From Deltaproteobacteria bacterium (GTDB lineage: Bacteria > Desulfobacterota > Syntrophia > Syntrophales > Smithellaceae): a stretch of DNA of 17,753 nt. Position numbers and translations under genes: made by a program. Below the pieces are notes generated by a model, which saw nothing but the letters and a program-made list of their open reading frames with translations, searched no databases and was not told the DNA's origin. Below, in pieces: positions 7,881-14,281 of the stretch (positions are counted from its first letter, which is position 1; the number at the start of each line of letters is the position of its first letter). The DNA lies in NCBI GenBank assembly GCA_009668925.1, contig SBEK01000074.1, positions 1 to 17,753 of the forward strand, in the 5' to 3' direction.

Positions 7881-7945
7881 TGCTGTTTTCTTCTTTCGCC
7901 TTCAACTCGCAGGCAGCGGCGAAGCCGTTTTTTCGAAAAACAGCA
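7881..7945 (+). ncRNA. Structured 5' leader (two-part stem-loop), class unknown
   Basis: Outer arms TGCTGTTTT (7881-7889) and AAAACAGCA (7937-7945), and inner arms TTCGCC (7895-7900) and GGCGAA (7918-7923). The structure ends about 55 bases before the cytochrome start. It does not match a riboswitch class I know. It may be a leader structure or part of a dispersed intergenic repeat. Confidence 0.35.
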
Positions 7946-7999
7946 TTTGGATTTGAATTACCGGTGAGAACATAAAATCGACCGGGAGTGTCCGACGTT

Positions 8000-8461
8000 A
8001 TGCATGTGCTGCGACCTTTTCTCGTCATTGGGGCCTTCGTGGCGATCATCTTGATCGCGAGGACCTTTTTTGTGCCCGCTGATTTCGGCATTCAGGAGCA
8101 GGGCTACATGTACGGCTGGCACCGGCAATCCAATGTCGAAGAGTGGAAAAAGATAACGGTGAAGTACCGGGGACGGGACGTCTGCGCGGCCTGCCATGCC
8201 CCGGAAGCCAAGAAGGTTGCCGCTTCGCCGCACAAGATCATTGAGTGTGAAAACTGCCATGGACCCGCCAGCGCCCATCCGGCGAATCCGCCAAAACTCA
8301 CTCTGGACAAGAGCCGCGATCTGTGCCTCAGGTGCCACGCCGAGCTTCCCTATCCGACCAGTCAGCGTTCACAGATTCGGGGAATCCATCCGGATCGCCA
8401 TAACCCCGGCATAAATTGCGTATTGTGCCACAAACCGCACGAAGCCTCTAAACCCCGTTAG
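8000..8461 (+). CDS. Membrane-anchored tetrahaem cytochrome c (NrfB/cytochrome c3-like)
   Basis: 153 residues from ATG 8000: one N-terminal transmembrane helix (about 5-24), then a periplasmic domain with four CXXCH haem sites (CAACH 62-66, CENCH 83-87, CLRCH 109-113, CVLCH 140-144). Additional histidines (His41, His78, His93, His130, His134, His147) can act as distal ligands, so low-potential bis-His haems are expected. It probably takes electrons from the NrfD/FeS partner encoded downstream and passes them to periplasmic acceptors, or the reverse. The next gene starts 9 bases after the stop. An alternative GTG start at 7988 adds four residues, but the GGAG at 7985-7988 fits the ATG at 8000 better. 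Confidence 0.92.
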   Translation: MHVLRPFLVIGAFVAIILIARTFFVPADFGIQEQGYMYGWHRQSNVEEWKKITVKYRGRDVCAACHAPEAKKVAASPHKIIECENCHGPASAHPANPPKLTLDKSRDLCLRCHAELPYPTSQRSQIRGIHPDRHNPGINCVLCHKPHEASKPR

Positions 8462-8470
8462 GAGCCGCAG

Positions 8471-9244
8471 ATGGACCGAAGAGATTTCATAAAACTGGCC
8501 GTCAAGGGAACCGCCGCTGTCCTGCTGGCCCGGGGGCTTGATGGAATCTACCGGCCCGCCGATGCGCGGGCCGCCGCTTCGCCGCGCCGCTATGTCTTTC
8601 TCGTCGATACGTACAAATGCATCGGCTGCGGATTCTGTGTCAAGGCCTGCAAACTCGAAAACGAAATCCCCTTTGACGCCGACGTCTCCCGGACGTGGGT
8701 GGAGAGGTATGTGGTAACCGGAGACGGCAAGGTTTTTGCCGACACACCGAAAGAAGCACGGTACGGATTTACCTCCGGACGCATCGACCTGGGCCACGGC
8801 AAATTCAAAGATGTTCCCCGCGAAAATATCAGGAAAGCTTTTTTTGTTCCCAAACTCTGCAACCAGTGCGCGAAACCCTCCTGCGTCCAGGTATGCCCCG
8901 TCGGCGCGACGTATCAGAACGCCGACGGCGTGGTGCTGGTCGACGGGAAGTGGTGCATCGGCTGCGGTTATTGCATCATGGCCTGCCCCTACGGCATGCG
9001 GTTTTTTCATCCGGTCCACCACGTGGCGGACAAATGCAATTTTTGTTACCACCGGATCAGCCAGGGTCTGCGGCCGGCCTGCGTTCAGACCTGCCCGACG
9101 GGCGCAAGGCAGTTGGGCGACATCAAAGACGCCAAAGATCCCGTGGGCAATATCATCCGGACCCAGCGGGTCGCCGTTCACAAACCGGAATACGGAACCA
9201 ATCCCCGGGTCTATTTTATCGGGCTCGATGAAGAAGTGAGGTAG
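8471..9244 (+). CDS. Tat-exported four-cluster 4Fe-4S protein (NrfC/DmsB/PsrB type)
   Basis: 257 residues. MDRRDFIK gives a twin-arginine signal (Arg3-Arg4) and a hydrophobic stretch ending near ARAAAS. The mature domain carries sixteen cysteines in four groups: C50/53/56/60, C130/133/138/142, C162/165/168/172 and C189/192/204/208, the ferredoxin arrangement of the NrfC/DmsB/PhsB/TtrB family, which conducts electrons between a periplasmic partner and an NrfD-type membrane subunit. The ribosome site AGGAG overlaps the stop of the cytochrome gene, indicating translational coupling. No molybdopterin catalytic subunit is encoded next to it, which is unusual for this class. Confidence 0.95.
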   Translation: MDRRDFIKLAVKGTAAVLLARGLDGIYRPADARAAASPRRYVFLVDTYKCIGCGFCVKACKLENEIPFDADVSRTWVERYVVTGDGKVFADTPKEARYGFTSGRIDLGHGKFKDVPRENIRKAFFVPKLCNQCAKPSCVQVCPVGATYQNADGVVLVDGKWCIGCGYCIMACPYGMRFFHPVHHVADKCNFCYHRISQGLRPACVQTCPTGARQLGDIKDAKDPVGNIIRTQRVAVHKPEYGTNPRVYFIGLDEEVR

Positions 9245-9246
9245 CT

Positions 9247-10491
9247 ATGGTTCTGGAAGCCTTATGGACCGTCAAAGAATTATTCGTGTACCCCAATGAA
9301 TACATCTACTGGAGCATTCAGATCGTGATGTACCCTTTCATGACGGGCCTCGTCGCCGGCGCTTTTGTCCTGTCCTCTCTTTACCATCTCTTTGACATCA
9401 AACCGCTCAAGGATATCGCCAGATTCGCCCTGGTATTTTCGTTTGCGCTCCTGATGGTAGCGCCAATGCCGCTCCTGTTGCACCTCACGCATCCCGAAAG
9501 AAACATGAACGTCATCCTGACGCCGCATTTTACGTCGGCCATCGCCGCGTTCGGCGTTGTCCTGTTTCTCTACGGGTCGGTTGTGGCGTCTGAGCTATGG
9601 TTTATTTTCCGCAGAAACCTCGTGGAAGAATCTCTGAGACTCAAAGGCCGGATGCATAAGACGCTCGCCGAAACGGTCAAGTATTTCGTCTGCACGATCC
9701 TGACTCTGGGGGCCATGGACTTAAGCGAAAACAGTCTGAGGCTCGATGCCAAAGCAACCCGCATTCTGGCGGGCATCGGCGTGCCGATCGCCTGTTTTTT
9801 GCACGGCTACGCCGGGTTCATCTTCGGCTCCGTGAAAGCCAATGCCCTGTGGATGACCCCGCTCATGCCGGTGATTTTTATTATGTCGGCTGTTGTTTCC
9901 GGAGTCGCCCTGTGCCTGCTCGTTTACATCATCATTATGGAAGTCAAAAAATACCGGGCTTCCCGGAAGCATACACAGGCGGGAGCGGACGCCTTCCAAA
10001 ACATCAAAGGGATGGAAACCGAAGCCATGCAGACGACCGTCCGGTATCTGATCTTTTTCATGGTCTTCTCCATCAGCCTGGAGCTTCTCGACCTGGTTTT
10101 TCGCGGTTACACCGCCGTCAAATCCTGGGACATTTTGCGGAATGTCATTTACGGCAAAGACTTTATCAATATTTTTCTGCTTCAGTATGTCCTGGGAAAT
10201 CTGGTGCCCTTCATCCTTCTCTTGCTCCCCGGCATGACCCGCCGCCGGACCGTTTTGTCTCTCCTGCTCGTCCTTTTCGGCGTCTTCATGATGCGCTGGA
10301 ATGTCGTCATCGGCGGCCAGTCCTTTTCTCTGACCTTTTCGGGCTATATGGATTACAATCTGCCCATTATCCCGCGCAGCCTGGAAACCTTCAAGGAAGG
10401 GCTGGGCGGCGCTCTGCTGATCGCTGTGCTGCCCTTTGTTATCTTCTGGATCCTCAATAAGATCTTCCCCGTGCTGGAAGCGAAGGAGTGA
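9247..10491 (+). CDS. NrfD/PsrC-family quinone-interacting membrane subunit
   Basis: 414 residues with about ten hydrophobic helices. Family marks are the segment GVPIACFLHGYAGFIFGS (about 178-195), in which a pore-lining region of NrfD proteins is found, and MRWNVVIGGQ (about 351-360) near the C-terminus, typical of the HmcC/DmsC-like long NrfD branch. It anchors the upstream FeS protein to the membrane and exchanges electrons with menaquinol or menaquinone; whether it also moves protons is unknown. It begins 2 bases after the FeS gene, so the genes are tightly coupled. The length fits the roughly 400-residue, ten-helix subgroup rather than the eight-helix PsrC form. Confidence 0.94.
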   Translation: MVLEALWTVKELFVYPNEYIYWSIQIVMYPFMTGLVAGAFVLSSLYHLFDIKPLKDIARFALVFSFALLMVAPMPLLLHLTHPERNMNVILTPHFTSAIAAFGVVLFLYGSVVASELWFIFRRNLVEESLRLKGRMHKTLAETVKYFVCTILTLGAMDLSENSLRLDAKATRILAGIGVPIACFLHGYAGFIFGSVKANALWMTPLMPVIFIMSAVVSGVALCLLVYIIIMEVKKYRASRKHTQAGADAFQNIKGMETEAMQTTVRYLIFFMVFSISLELLDLVFRGYTAVKSWDILRNVIYGKDFINIFLLQYVLGNLVPFILLLLPGMTRRRTVLSLLLVLFGVFMMRWNVVIGGQSFSLTFSGYMDYNLPIIPRSLETFKEGLGGALLIAVLPFVIFWILNKIFPVLEAKE

Positions 10492-10570
10492 AGTAAAAAT
10501 GTACCGGAACACGCATCATGATGAGGCAAAATATTCAGACAATGATCCGATGAACATCAGAGGAGGTCGT

Positions 10571-10927
10571 ATGAAGCAAACCATTTGGTTTTTGATTCTT
10601 TTGGTCATCGCTGTTTCAGTCGTGTGTGGAATGACCATGATCCTTTACCGGGGCGTGTCCGTGTCCGCGCCGAGCGGGGCTGACCTTTATGCCGCGCATT
10701 GCGGCGGCTGCCACGCCGGCGGCGGGAATGTCATCAATCCCGCGCTGCCGGTTACGGGCTCGGCGAAGATGAAAAGTCTTGCCGCCTTTACGGCATTCAA
10801 CAGAAATCCCCTGAAGGCTGACGGAACCAAAGGCACCATGCCGGCCTTTCCGAAAGATAAGATTTCAGATGCCGAGATGAAGTTGATTTACGAATATTCC
10901 CTGAAACTGCCGGGATCCAAGAAATAA
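10571..10927 (+). CDS. Membrane-anchored monohaem class I cytochrome c
   Basis: 118 residues: an N-terminal hydrophobic helix (about 4-26, probably an uncleaved anchor), CGGCH haem site (44-48), and GTMPAFP with Met90 as the likely axial ligand, as in short cytochrome c modules. It is the fourth gene of the redox operon and probably couples the module to another periplasmic partner. I chose ATG 10571, which has AGGAGG upstream and puts the hydrophobic helix at the N-terminus. An in-frame ATG at 10499 with AAGGAG 10 bases upstream would add 24 polar residues and cannot be excluded. Confidence 0.9.
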   Translation: MKQTIWFLILLVIAVSVVCGMTMILYRGVSVSAPSGADLYAAHCGGCHAGGGNVINPALPVTGSAKMKSLAAFTAFNRNPLKADGTKGTMPAFPKDKISDAEMKLIYEYSLKLPGSKK

Positions 10928-10959
10928 CGGCCCGGCCTTATTAACCGGCTGATTCATCC

Positions 10960-10989
10960 GCGCAGACGCGCTGAGCGAGGCGTCTGCGC
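10960..10989. terminator. Strong GC hairpin at end of the redox operon, probable terminator
   Basis: GCGCAGACGC / GCGTCTGCGC, a 10-bp perfect stem with a 10-base loop, 33 bases after the cytochrome stop. A run of five T follows only after a short gap, so termination is likely but not textbook. It also lies downstream of the convergent minus-strand gene ending at 11026. Confidence 0.65.
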
Positions 10990-11025
10990 ATCATCCATTT
11001 TTCCCGCCAACGGCCGGCAACTGCA

Positions 11026-11394
11026 TCAGGGGACGGTAAAGGTGGATGTTTTGCGCCCCCACATATTGCATATGGCCGTAATCTCGAAGCTGTCTCCTTT
11101 TACCGCCGGAATCTTGTAGGTGTAAGTGAACAGCTCATCCGTCGGCTGAGAGCTGTATTCGTTTTTGCCCGAAGACACGCCGTTCTTCTTAATCTCGACA
11201 TATTTGATGTGATGCACCCCGCGCGTCAGCGTCGAGTGATCGATCGTGACGGACAGCGTCTGCGTCCCCGCATCGTAGGCCAGAACGACCGATTTCGGCG
11301 ACGTGGCCTGAGAGAGTTGCGCACCGCAGGCGACCGCCAAGAGAACGAAAAGAACGACTTCGACATATTTTGCAGCGGATGGATATTTTTTCAT
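11026..11394 (-). CDS. Exported small protein with a superoxide-reductase-like (SORL/SoxZ-like) beta-sandwich, iron site apparently degenerate
   Basis: 122 residues. The signal peptide spans about 1-30; it contains LLAVAC, which could also serve as a lipobox at Cys23. The mature part has the strand pattern of the superoxide reductase/desulfoferrodoxin C-terminal domain: VTIDHSTLTRGVHHIKYVEI (His53, His61, His62) and, near the end, AICNMWG, where active enzymes have a C-N-x-H-G motif. Cys109 is kept but the His of that motif is replaced by Trp, so the usual four-His one-Cys iron site looks incomplete. Similar exported proteins of about 120 residues are common in delta-type bacteria and have no established function. 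The start has GAGGAG 6 bases upstream. Assignment to the fold is by motif similarity only. Confidence 0.6.
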   Translation of the reverse strand: MKKYPSAAKYVEVVLFVLLAVACGAQLSQATSPKSVVLAYDAGTQTLSVTIDHSTLTRGVHHIKYVEIKKNGVSSGKNEYSSQPTDELFTYTYKIPAVKGDSFEITAICNMWGRKTSTFTVP

Positions 11395-11767
11395 ACTGTG
11401 CTCCTCATCAGTGATGCTTTCAATCAGCCGCCTCACAGCAAGCTGTCGAGGCAGGAAATGAATGTTATTATTGCGCAGCAGCTAGGAAAAATCAGCGTTC
11501 ATCCCGCAGTCGCGGGATTACGTTTCCCGAGTCTGTCTGCCTTCCCGACTTTGCCTTACTTCCTCTTTCGGCCGTCCGCCGGAATCATGCGGCACGGAAG
11601 ATGGCCCATTCTAATGGTTATCCGGTAATATTGCAAATGGAGAAGAGGATGACTATTGGACGGCGAAACAGAGCCGCCTGACCGGTAAAATCCTGCAAGG
11701 AAACAGCCGGCGCGCACCGCCGCTCCGGCATCCGCCAGATCCTTCAAGCGCAACCGCTTACGAAAGG
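11395..11767. other. Intergenic region, no gene seen
   Basis: 373 bases between two minus-strand genes. Contains a small hairpin ATCCCGC-AGTC-GCGGGAT (11501-11518) that resembles half-sites of the ATTCCCGC REP-type palindrome found at 16547. No frame with a credible ribosome site and protein character was found. Confidence 0.55.
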
Positions 11768-12094
11768 CTAATGAGTTTCCGGTCTCGCCGAATTCCGATG
11801 ATTTGCGCCTTGCACCGGGTTCGATTGAATCGCCTTCATTTTCGCTTCATCTCTGAATACTCGATAGACCCGGCCTCTGAAATCCGTACATTTCCATCCA
11901 TACGCGGCAGGTTCAACAATGCAGTCGTCGGCATTTTTCTTTTTCAGAACCGCTTCCAGATAATCTATTTCCGATAGGGTCATGGCCATCTCCTCCCGAT
12001 ATAATTTGTGTTCCTTATAGTGCAGACCGACTGCTCCAACTGCAATAGCGACGATGGTCAGCAGCACCGCGCTGATTATGACTTGCCTGAACAT
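11768..12094 (-). CDS. Small single-span membrane protein of unknown function
   Basis: 108 residues. The N-terminus is a clear transmembrane helix (about 5-24), followed by a charged helical region likely to be coiled (about 25-54) and a short C-terminal domain containing Cys58 and Cys69 (DDCIVEPAAYGWKCTDFRGR) that could form a disulphide if periplasmic. The family is not recognised. It is accepted as a gene because it has AGGGGG 7 bases upstream, a plausible sigma-70 promoter at 12162-12189, and a coherent hydrophobic then charged pattern. Confidence 0.6.
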   Translation of the reverse strand: MFRQVIISAVLLTIVAIAVGAVGLHYKEHKLYREEMAMTLSEIDYLEAVLKKKNADDCIVEPAAYGWKCTDFRGRVYRVFRDEAKMKAIQSNPVQGANHRNSARPETH

Positions 12095-12161
12095 GGGGCA
12101 CCCCCTGCCGGACGTGAACCGGTCGGCCTCAAAAAGTCAGCACCATTTTTCTTTTAATTTG

Positions 12162-12189
12162 ATTTTAAATATTTGAAGAAAAGTCACAA
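12162..12189 (-). promoter_or_regulatory. Candidate sigma-70 promoter for the small membrane protein gene
   Basis: On the minus strand TTGTGA (12184-12189), 16-base spacer, TAAAAT (12162-12167), within an AT-rich stretch. The predicted leader is about 60 bases. Confidence 0.4.
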
Positions 12190-12425
12190 TACGGAATAAA
12201 CGTCAGGCAATCGACAGGTAAATACTACCGGCGGCGAAATCATTTGGTTTGCAGGAAATCCTCACGGGGGTTTCCTTCATGGAATGACCGCGCAGCCTTG
12301 AACGCCGCGGTTAAGACGCGGTGCTGATTTTCCGATGCGTGAGAATTTCAGTTGAACGTCCGGACGTAAAGTTTACGGCAAAGACCGGGCGGCGCCCGTA
12401 AAAGATGGACCGGCATTGCGATTTC

Positions 12426-12454
12426 GTTGGAGCGGACCGGCCGTCCGCTCCAAC
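12426..12454 (-). terminator. Perfect 12-bp hairpin after the crotonase gene, possible terminator
   Basis: GTTGGAGCGGAC (12426-12437) and GTCCGCTCCAAC (12443-12454) with a 5-base loop, beginning 8 bases after the crotonase stop on the minus strand. No T-run follows, so it is either a T-less terminator or a 3'-end stabilising hairpin. Confidence 0.5.
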
Positions 12455-12462
12455 AGTTTATC

Positions 12463-13257
12463 TTACTTTCCCCTGAAGACGGGCTTTCTGCGCTCCATCA
12501 GCGCTTCGATCCCTTCTTTAAAATCATCCGTCAGGCTGGCCAGGATATACTGGTCCGAATCCATGTGCATGATCGGTTGATCAAGCGCCTGAACCAGGGT
12601 ATTGACGCTGCGCTTGATCATCTGCGTCGTCAGGGGCGCCTTTGCGGCATACGTTCGGGCCATTTCCAGGGCGCGCTCCGTAAGCTGGTCGGCGGGCGCA
12701 ACGTCGTCGAGCCATCCCCATTCCTGGAGTGTCCGGGCCGGTTCATTCTGACTCAGGATTACAAACCGTTTTGCTTTGGCCGGGCCGATCAGGTTCACGA
12801 TCAGGGGCAGCGCGAGCCAGCTCAAATTCATACCCAGATTGTTTTCGGGCAGTCCACACTTGCAGTTATCCGCGCCCAGGCGGAAATCCAGCGCCGACGC
12901 GATGCAGGTCCCGCCGCCCAGACAAACGCCGTTGATCGCCGCAATCGTAATCTGGGGGATCCCATTGAGTTTGGTGATCATCCGGGGGCCGATGGAAAAA
13001 CCGCGATACCGCTTCAGGACCGGACCTGTGGAAATCGAAAGCTGCTTCGGGTCCAGAACATCGGCGCCCAGGCAGAAATTCTTTCCCGCCCCGGTAAAGA
13101 CAACGGCTCTCGTTTCCAGATCGGATTGAAAGTCATCCGCCAGGGCCTCCAGTTCGAGCATCAGATCAACGCTCAGGGTGTTATTGGCCGCGGGCCGGTT
13201 CAACGTGACGACCGCCACGCCATCGTTTCTTTCCACAATCAGGTTTTGATATTCCAC
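12463..13257 (-). CDS. Enoyl-CoA hydratase/isomerase (crotonase) family protein lacking one catalytic Glu
   Basis: 264 residues, normal crotonase length. The oxyanion-hole segments are FCLGADV (about 61-67) and AINGVCLGGGTCIA (107-120). In classical enoyl-CoA hydratase the second segment reads GGGxE, with Glu144; here the position is Cys118. The second catalytic Glu (Glu164) is kept as Glu138 in GLPENNLG. This pattern is closer to isomerases and other crotonases than to a standard hydratase, so the exact reaction on the acyl-CoA is left open. The start is GTG 13255-13257 with GAGGAG 5 bases upstream. It may take part in acyl-CoA degradation, but no other beta-oxidation gene is in the window. 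Confidence 0.88.
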   Translation of the reverse strand: MEYQNLIVERNDGVAVVTLNRPAANNTLSVDLMLELEALADDFQSDLETRAVVFTGAGKNFCLGADVLDPKQLSISTGPVLKRYRGFSIGPRMITKLNGIPQITIAAINGVCLGGGTCIASALDFRLGADNCKCGLPENNLGMNLSWLALPLIVNLIGPAKAKRFVILSQNEPARTLQEWGWLDDVAPADQLTERALEMARTYAAKAPLTTQMIKRSVNTLVQALDQPIMHMDSDQYILASLTDDFKEGIEALMERRKPVFRGK

Positions 13258-13364
13258 AAAATCTCCTCTCCGGATGGTGAATCAACGTCCATTGCTTTTT
13301 CAGGCGCTGTCCTCATACCGCCTGACCCGCGCCGCCTTTTGCTCTGCCGGCGGAAATCAGCAAA

Positions 13365-14024
13365 TCACTGCGGATAGCCCACGGCCTGCACCAGAATAAT
13401 CTTCTGCTGGTCGCGAAGCTTCATCTCCTTCGCCAGAGCATCCCGATCCACCATGCCCCGCACGACGGATGCCAGTCCCGCGGATGCGCAATACAGATAG
13501 ACATTCTGGGCAATAAAACCGGTGTCGGCGGCCGAATAGAGTTTTTTGTCGGCGTCGCTCGCGACAAAGCTCATTCTGGCATAATCCGCGACATAGATCA
13601 ATTGCAGGGGCGCACCCGCCACCGAGCCTCTGGACGGTTGAATAAGAGTCGTCGTGCTCCGGCGCAGATCATTTTTCAAAACCGGGTCGAGTGTGTGCGT
13701 CTTGGCGTTATAGAGATAGAGGCCTTCTTCCATCGCGGCATAAACATCGACCTCCTGCCAATTGACGGCGGAAGGCGCCGTGCGTTTGCCGCTTTCCGGA
13801 CGGTTGATCCCGGCTGCGGCCCACAGCAGATTCGAAAGCACCTCGCCCGGCAGCTTCTGCGGACTGATCGCCCGATTCGTGTGGCGTTCGGCCAGACACT
13901 GCATCAGCGGCTTCCCGCCCTTTTTATCCGGCGGCACAAGCTTGATTGGGGTTAAGTCGGCGGCCGCAGCGGCGGCGGCAAGACTCATGATCAGAAAGAC
14001 AACCGCAAACATTTTTTTCAGCAT
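13365..14024 (-). CDS. Exported nitroreductase-family protein (SagB-type)
   Basis: 219 residues. A signal peptide (MLKKMFAVVFLIMSLAAAAA, cleavage about 22) precedes a compact nitroreductase domain: AERHTNRAISPQKLPGEVLSN with the Arg-rich FMN-phosphate region, LLWAAAGINRP, YAAMEEGLYLYNAKTHTL and the C-terminal ADTGFIAQNVYLYCASAGLA (given in blocks), ending in AVGYPQ. This order matches the SagB/ThcOx-like branch of FMN-dependent oxidoreductases. An exported location is uncommon for nitroreductases and implies an electron donor outside the cytoplasm or folded export; substrate unknown. The start at 14024 is supported by GGAGG 5 bases upstream and by the signal peptide; longer frames upstream lack this. 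Confidence 0.86.
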   Translation of the reverse strand: MLKKMFAVVFLIMSLAAAAAAADLTPIKLVPPDKKGGKPLMQCLAERHTNRAISPQKLPGEVLSNLLWAAAGINRPESGKRTAPSAVNWQEVDVYAAMEEGLYLYNAKTHTLDPVLKNDLRRSTTTLIQPSRGSVAGAPLQLIYVADYARMSFVASDADKKLYSAADTGFIAQNVYLYCASAGLASVVRGMVDRDALAKEMKLRDQQKIILVQAVGYPQ

Positions 14025-14203
14025 AAAAGCCTCCAGTGATTTTCGGGTTACGAAACCGGTCAATTAACACGTCAAGAAAGCAGATAGGCGAAATATACCC
14101 AAAACGGTTCACCGTTTCAATTGGAAAGAAAGAATTCATCACCGCAATCAAAAAGGCGGTTTATTCCTTCTTAACCGGCTGCCGCATCCCTTTGAAAGAT
14201 GCC

Positions 14204-14233
14204 CTGACTTTTTTGCGAACGATCTGTTATAAT
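14204..14233 (+). promoter_or_regulatory. Candidate sigma-70 promoter for the DJ-1-like gene
   Basis: CTGACT (14204-14209), 18-base spacer, perfect TATAAT (14228-14233). Transcription would begin near 14240, about 40 bases before the ATG at 14282. Confidence 0.5.
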
Positions 14234-14281
14234 CAATAAAATGACCATGGAAGAACGCTCCGTGGCGAAAGGACGGACCTC

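Larger units (their letters stand above)
7585..7999. other. Divergent intergenic region with palindrome, promoter candidate and structured leader
   Basis: 415 bases between the ygiD-type gene (minus) and the cytochrome operon (plus). It contains a near-perfect palindrome (7611-7638), a TTGACG-N16-TAAACT promoter candidate (7754-7781) and a two-part stem-loop (7881-7945) close to the cytochrome start. Short frames on both strands here lack ribosome sites and recognisable protein character. Confidence 0.6.
12095..12462. other. Intergenic region between the crotonase and small membrane protein genes
   Basis: 368 bases, no gene seen. From left to right it holds the promoter candidate at 12162-12189, a CCGCG/CGCGG hairpin near 12310, overlapping inverted bases CGTAAA-G-TTTACG and TTTACGG...CCGTAAA (12365-12402), and a perfect 12-bp inverted repeat (12426-12454). 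No known RNA class is recognised. Confidence 0.55.

Noticed and set aside
7819..8091. 90-codon minus-strand frame running into the cytochrome gene
   Set aside because: It overlaps the cytochrome N-terminus antisense and includes the structured leader; no start signal. A possible dispersed-repeat origin could not be judged from one window.
12427..13377. 316-codon plus-strand frame
   Set aside because: It is antisense to the crotonase gene, a mirror of its codon pattern, without a ribosome site.
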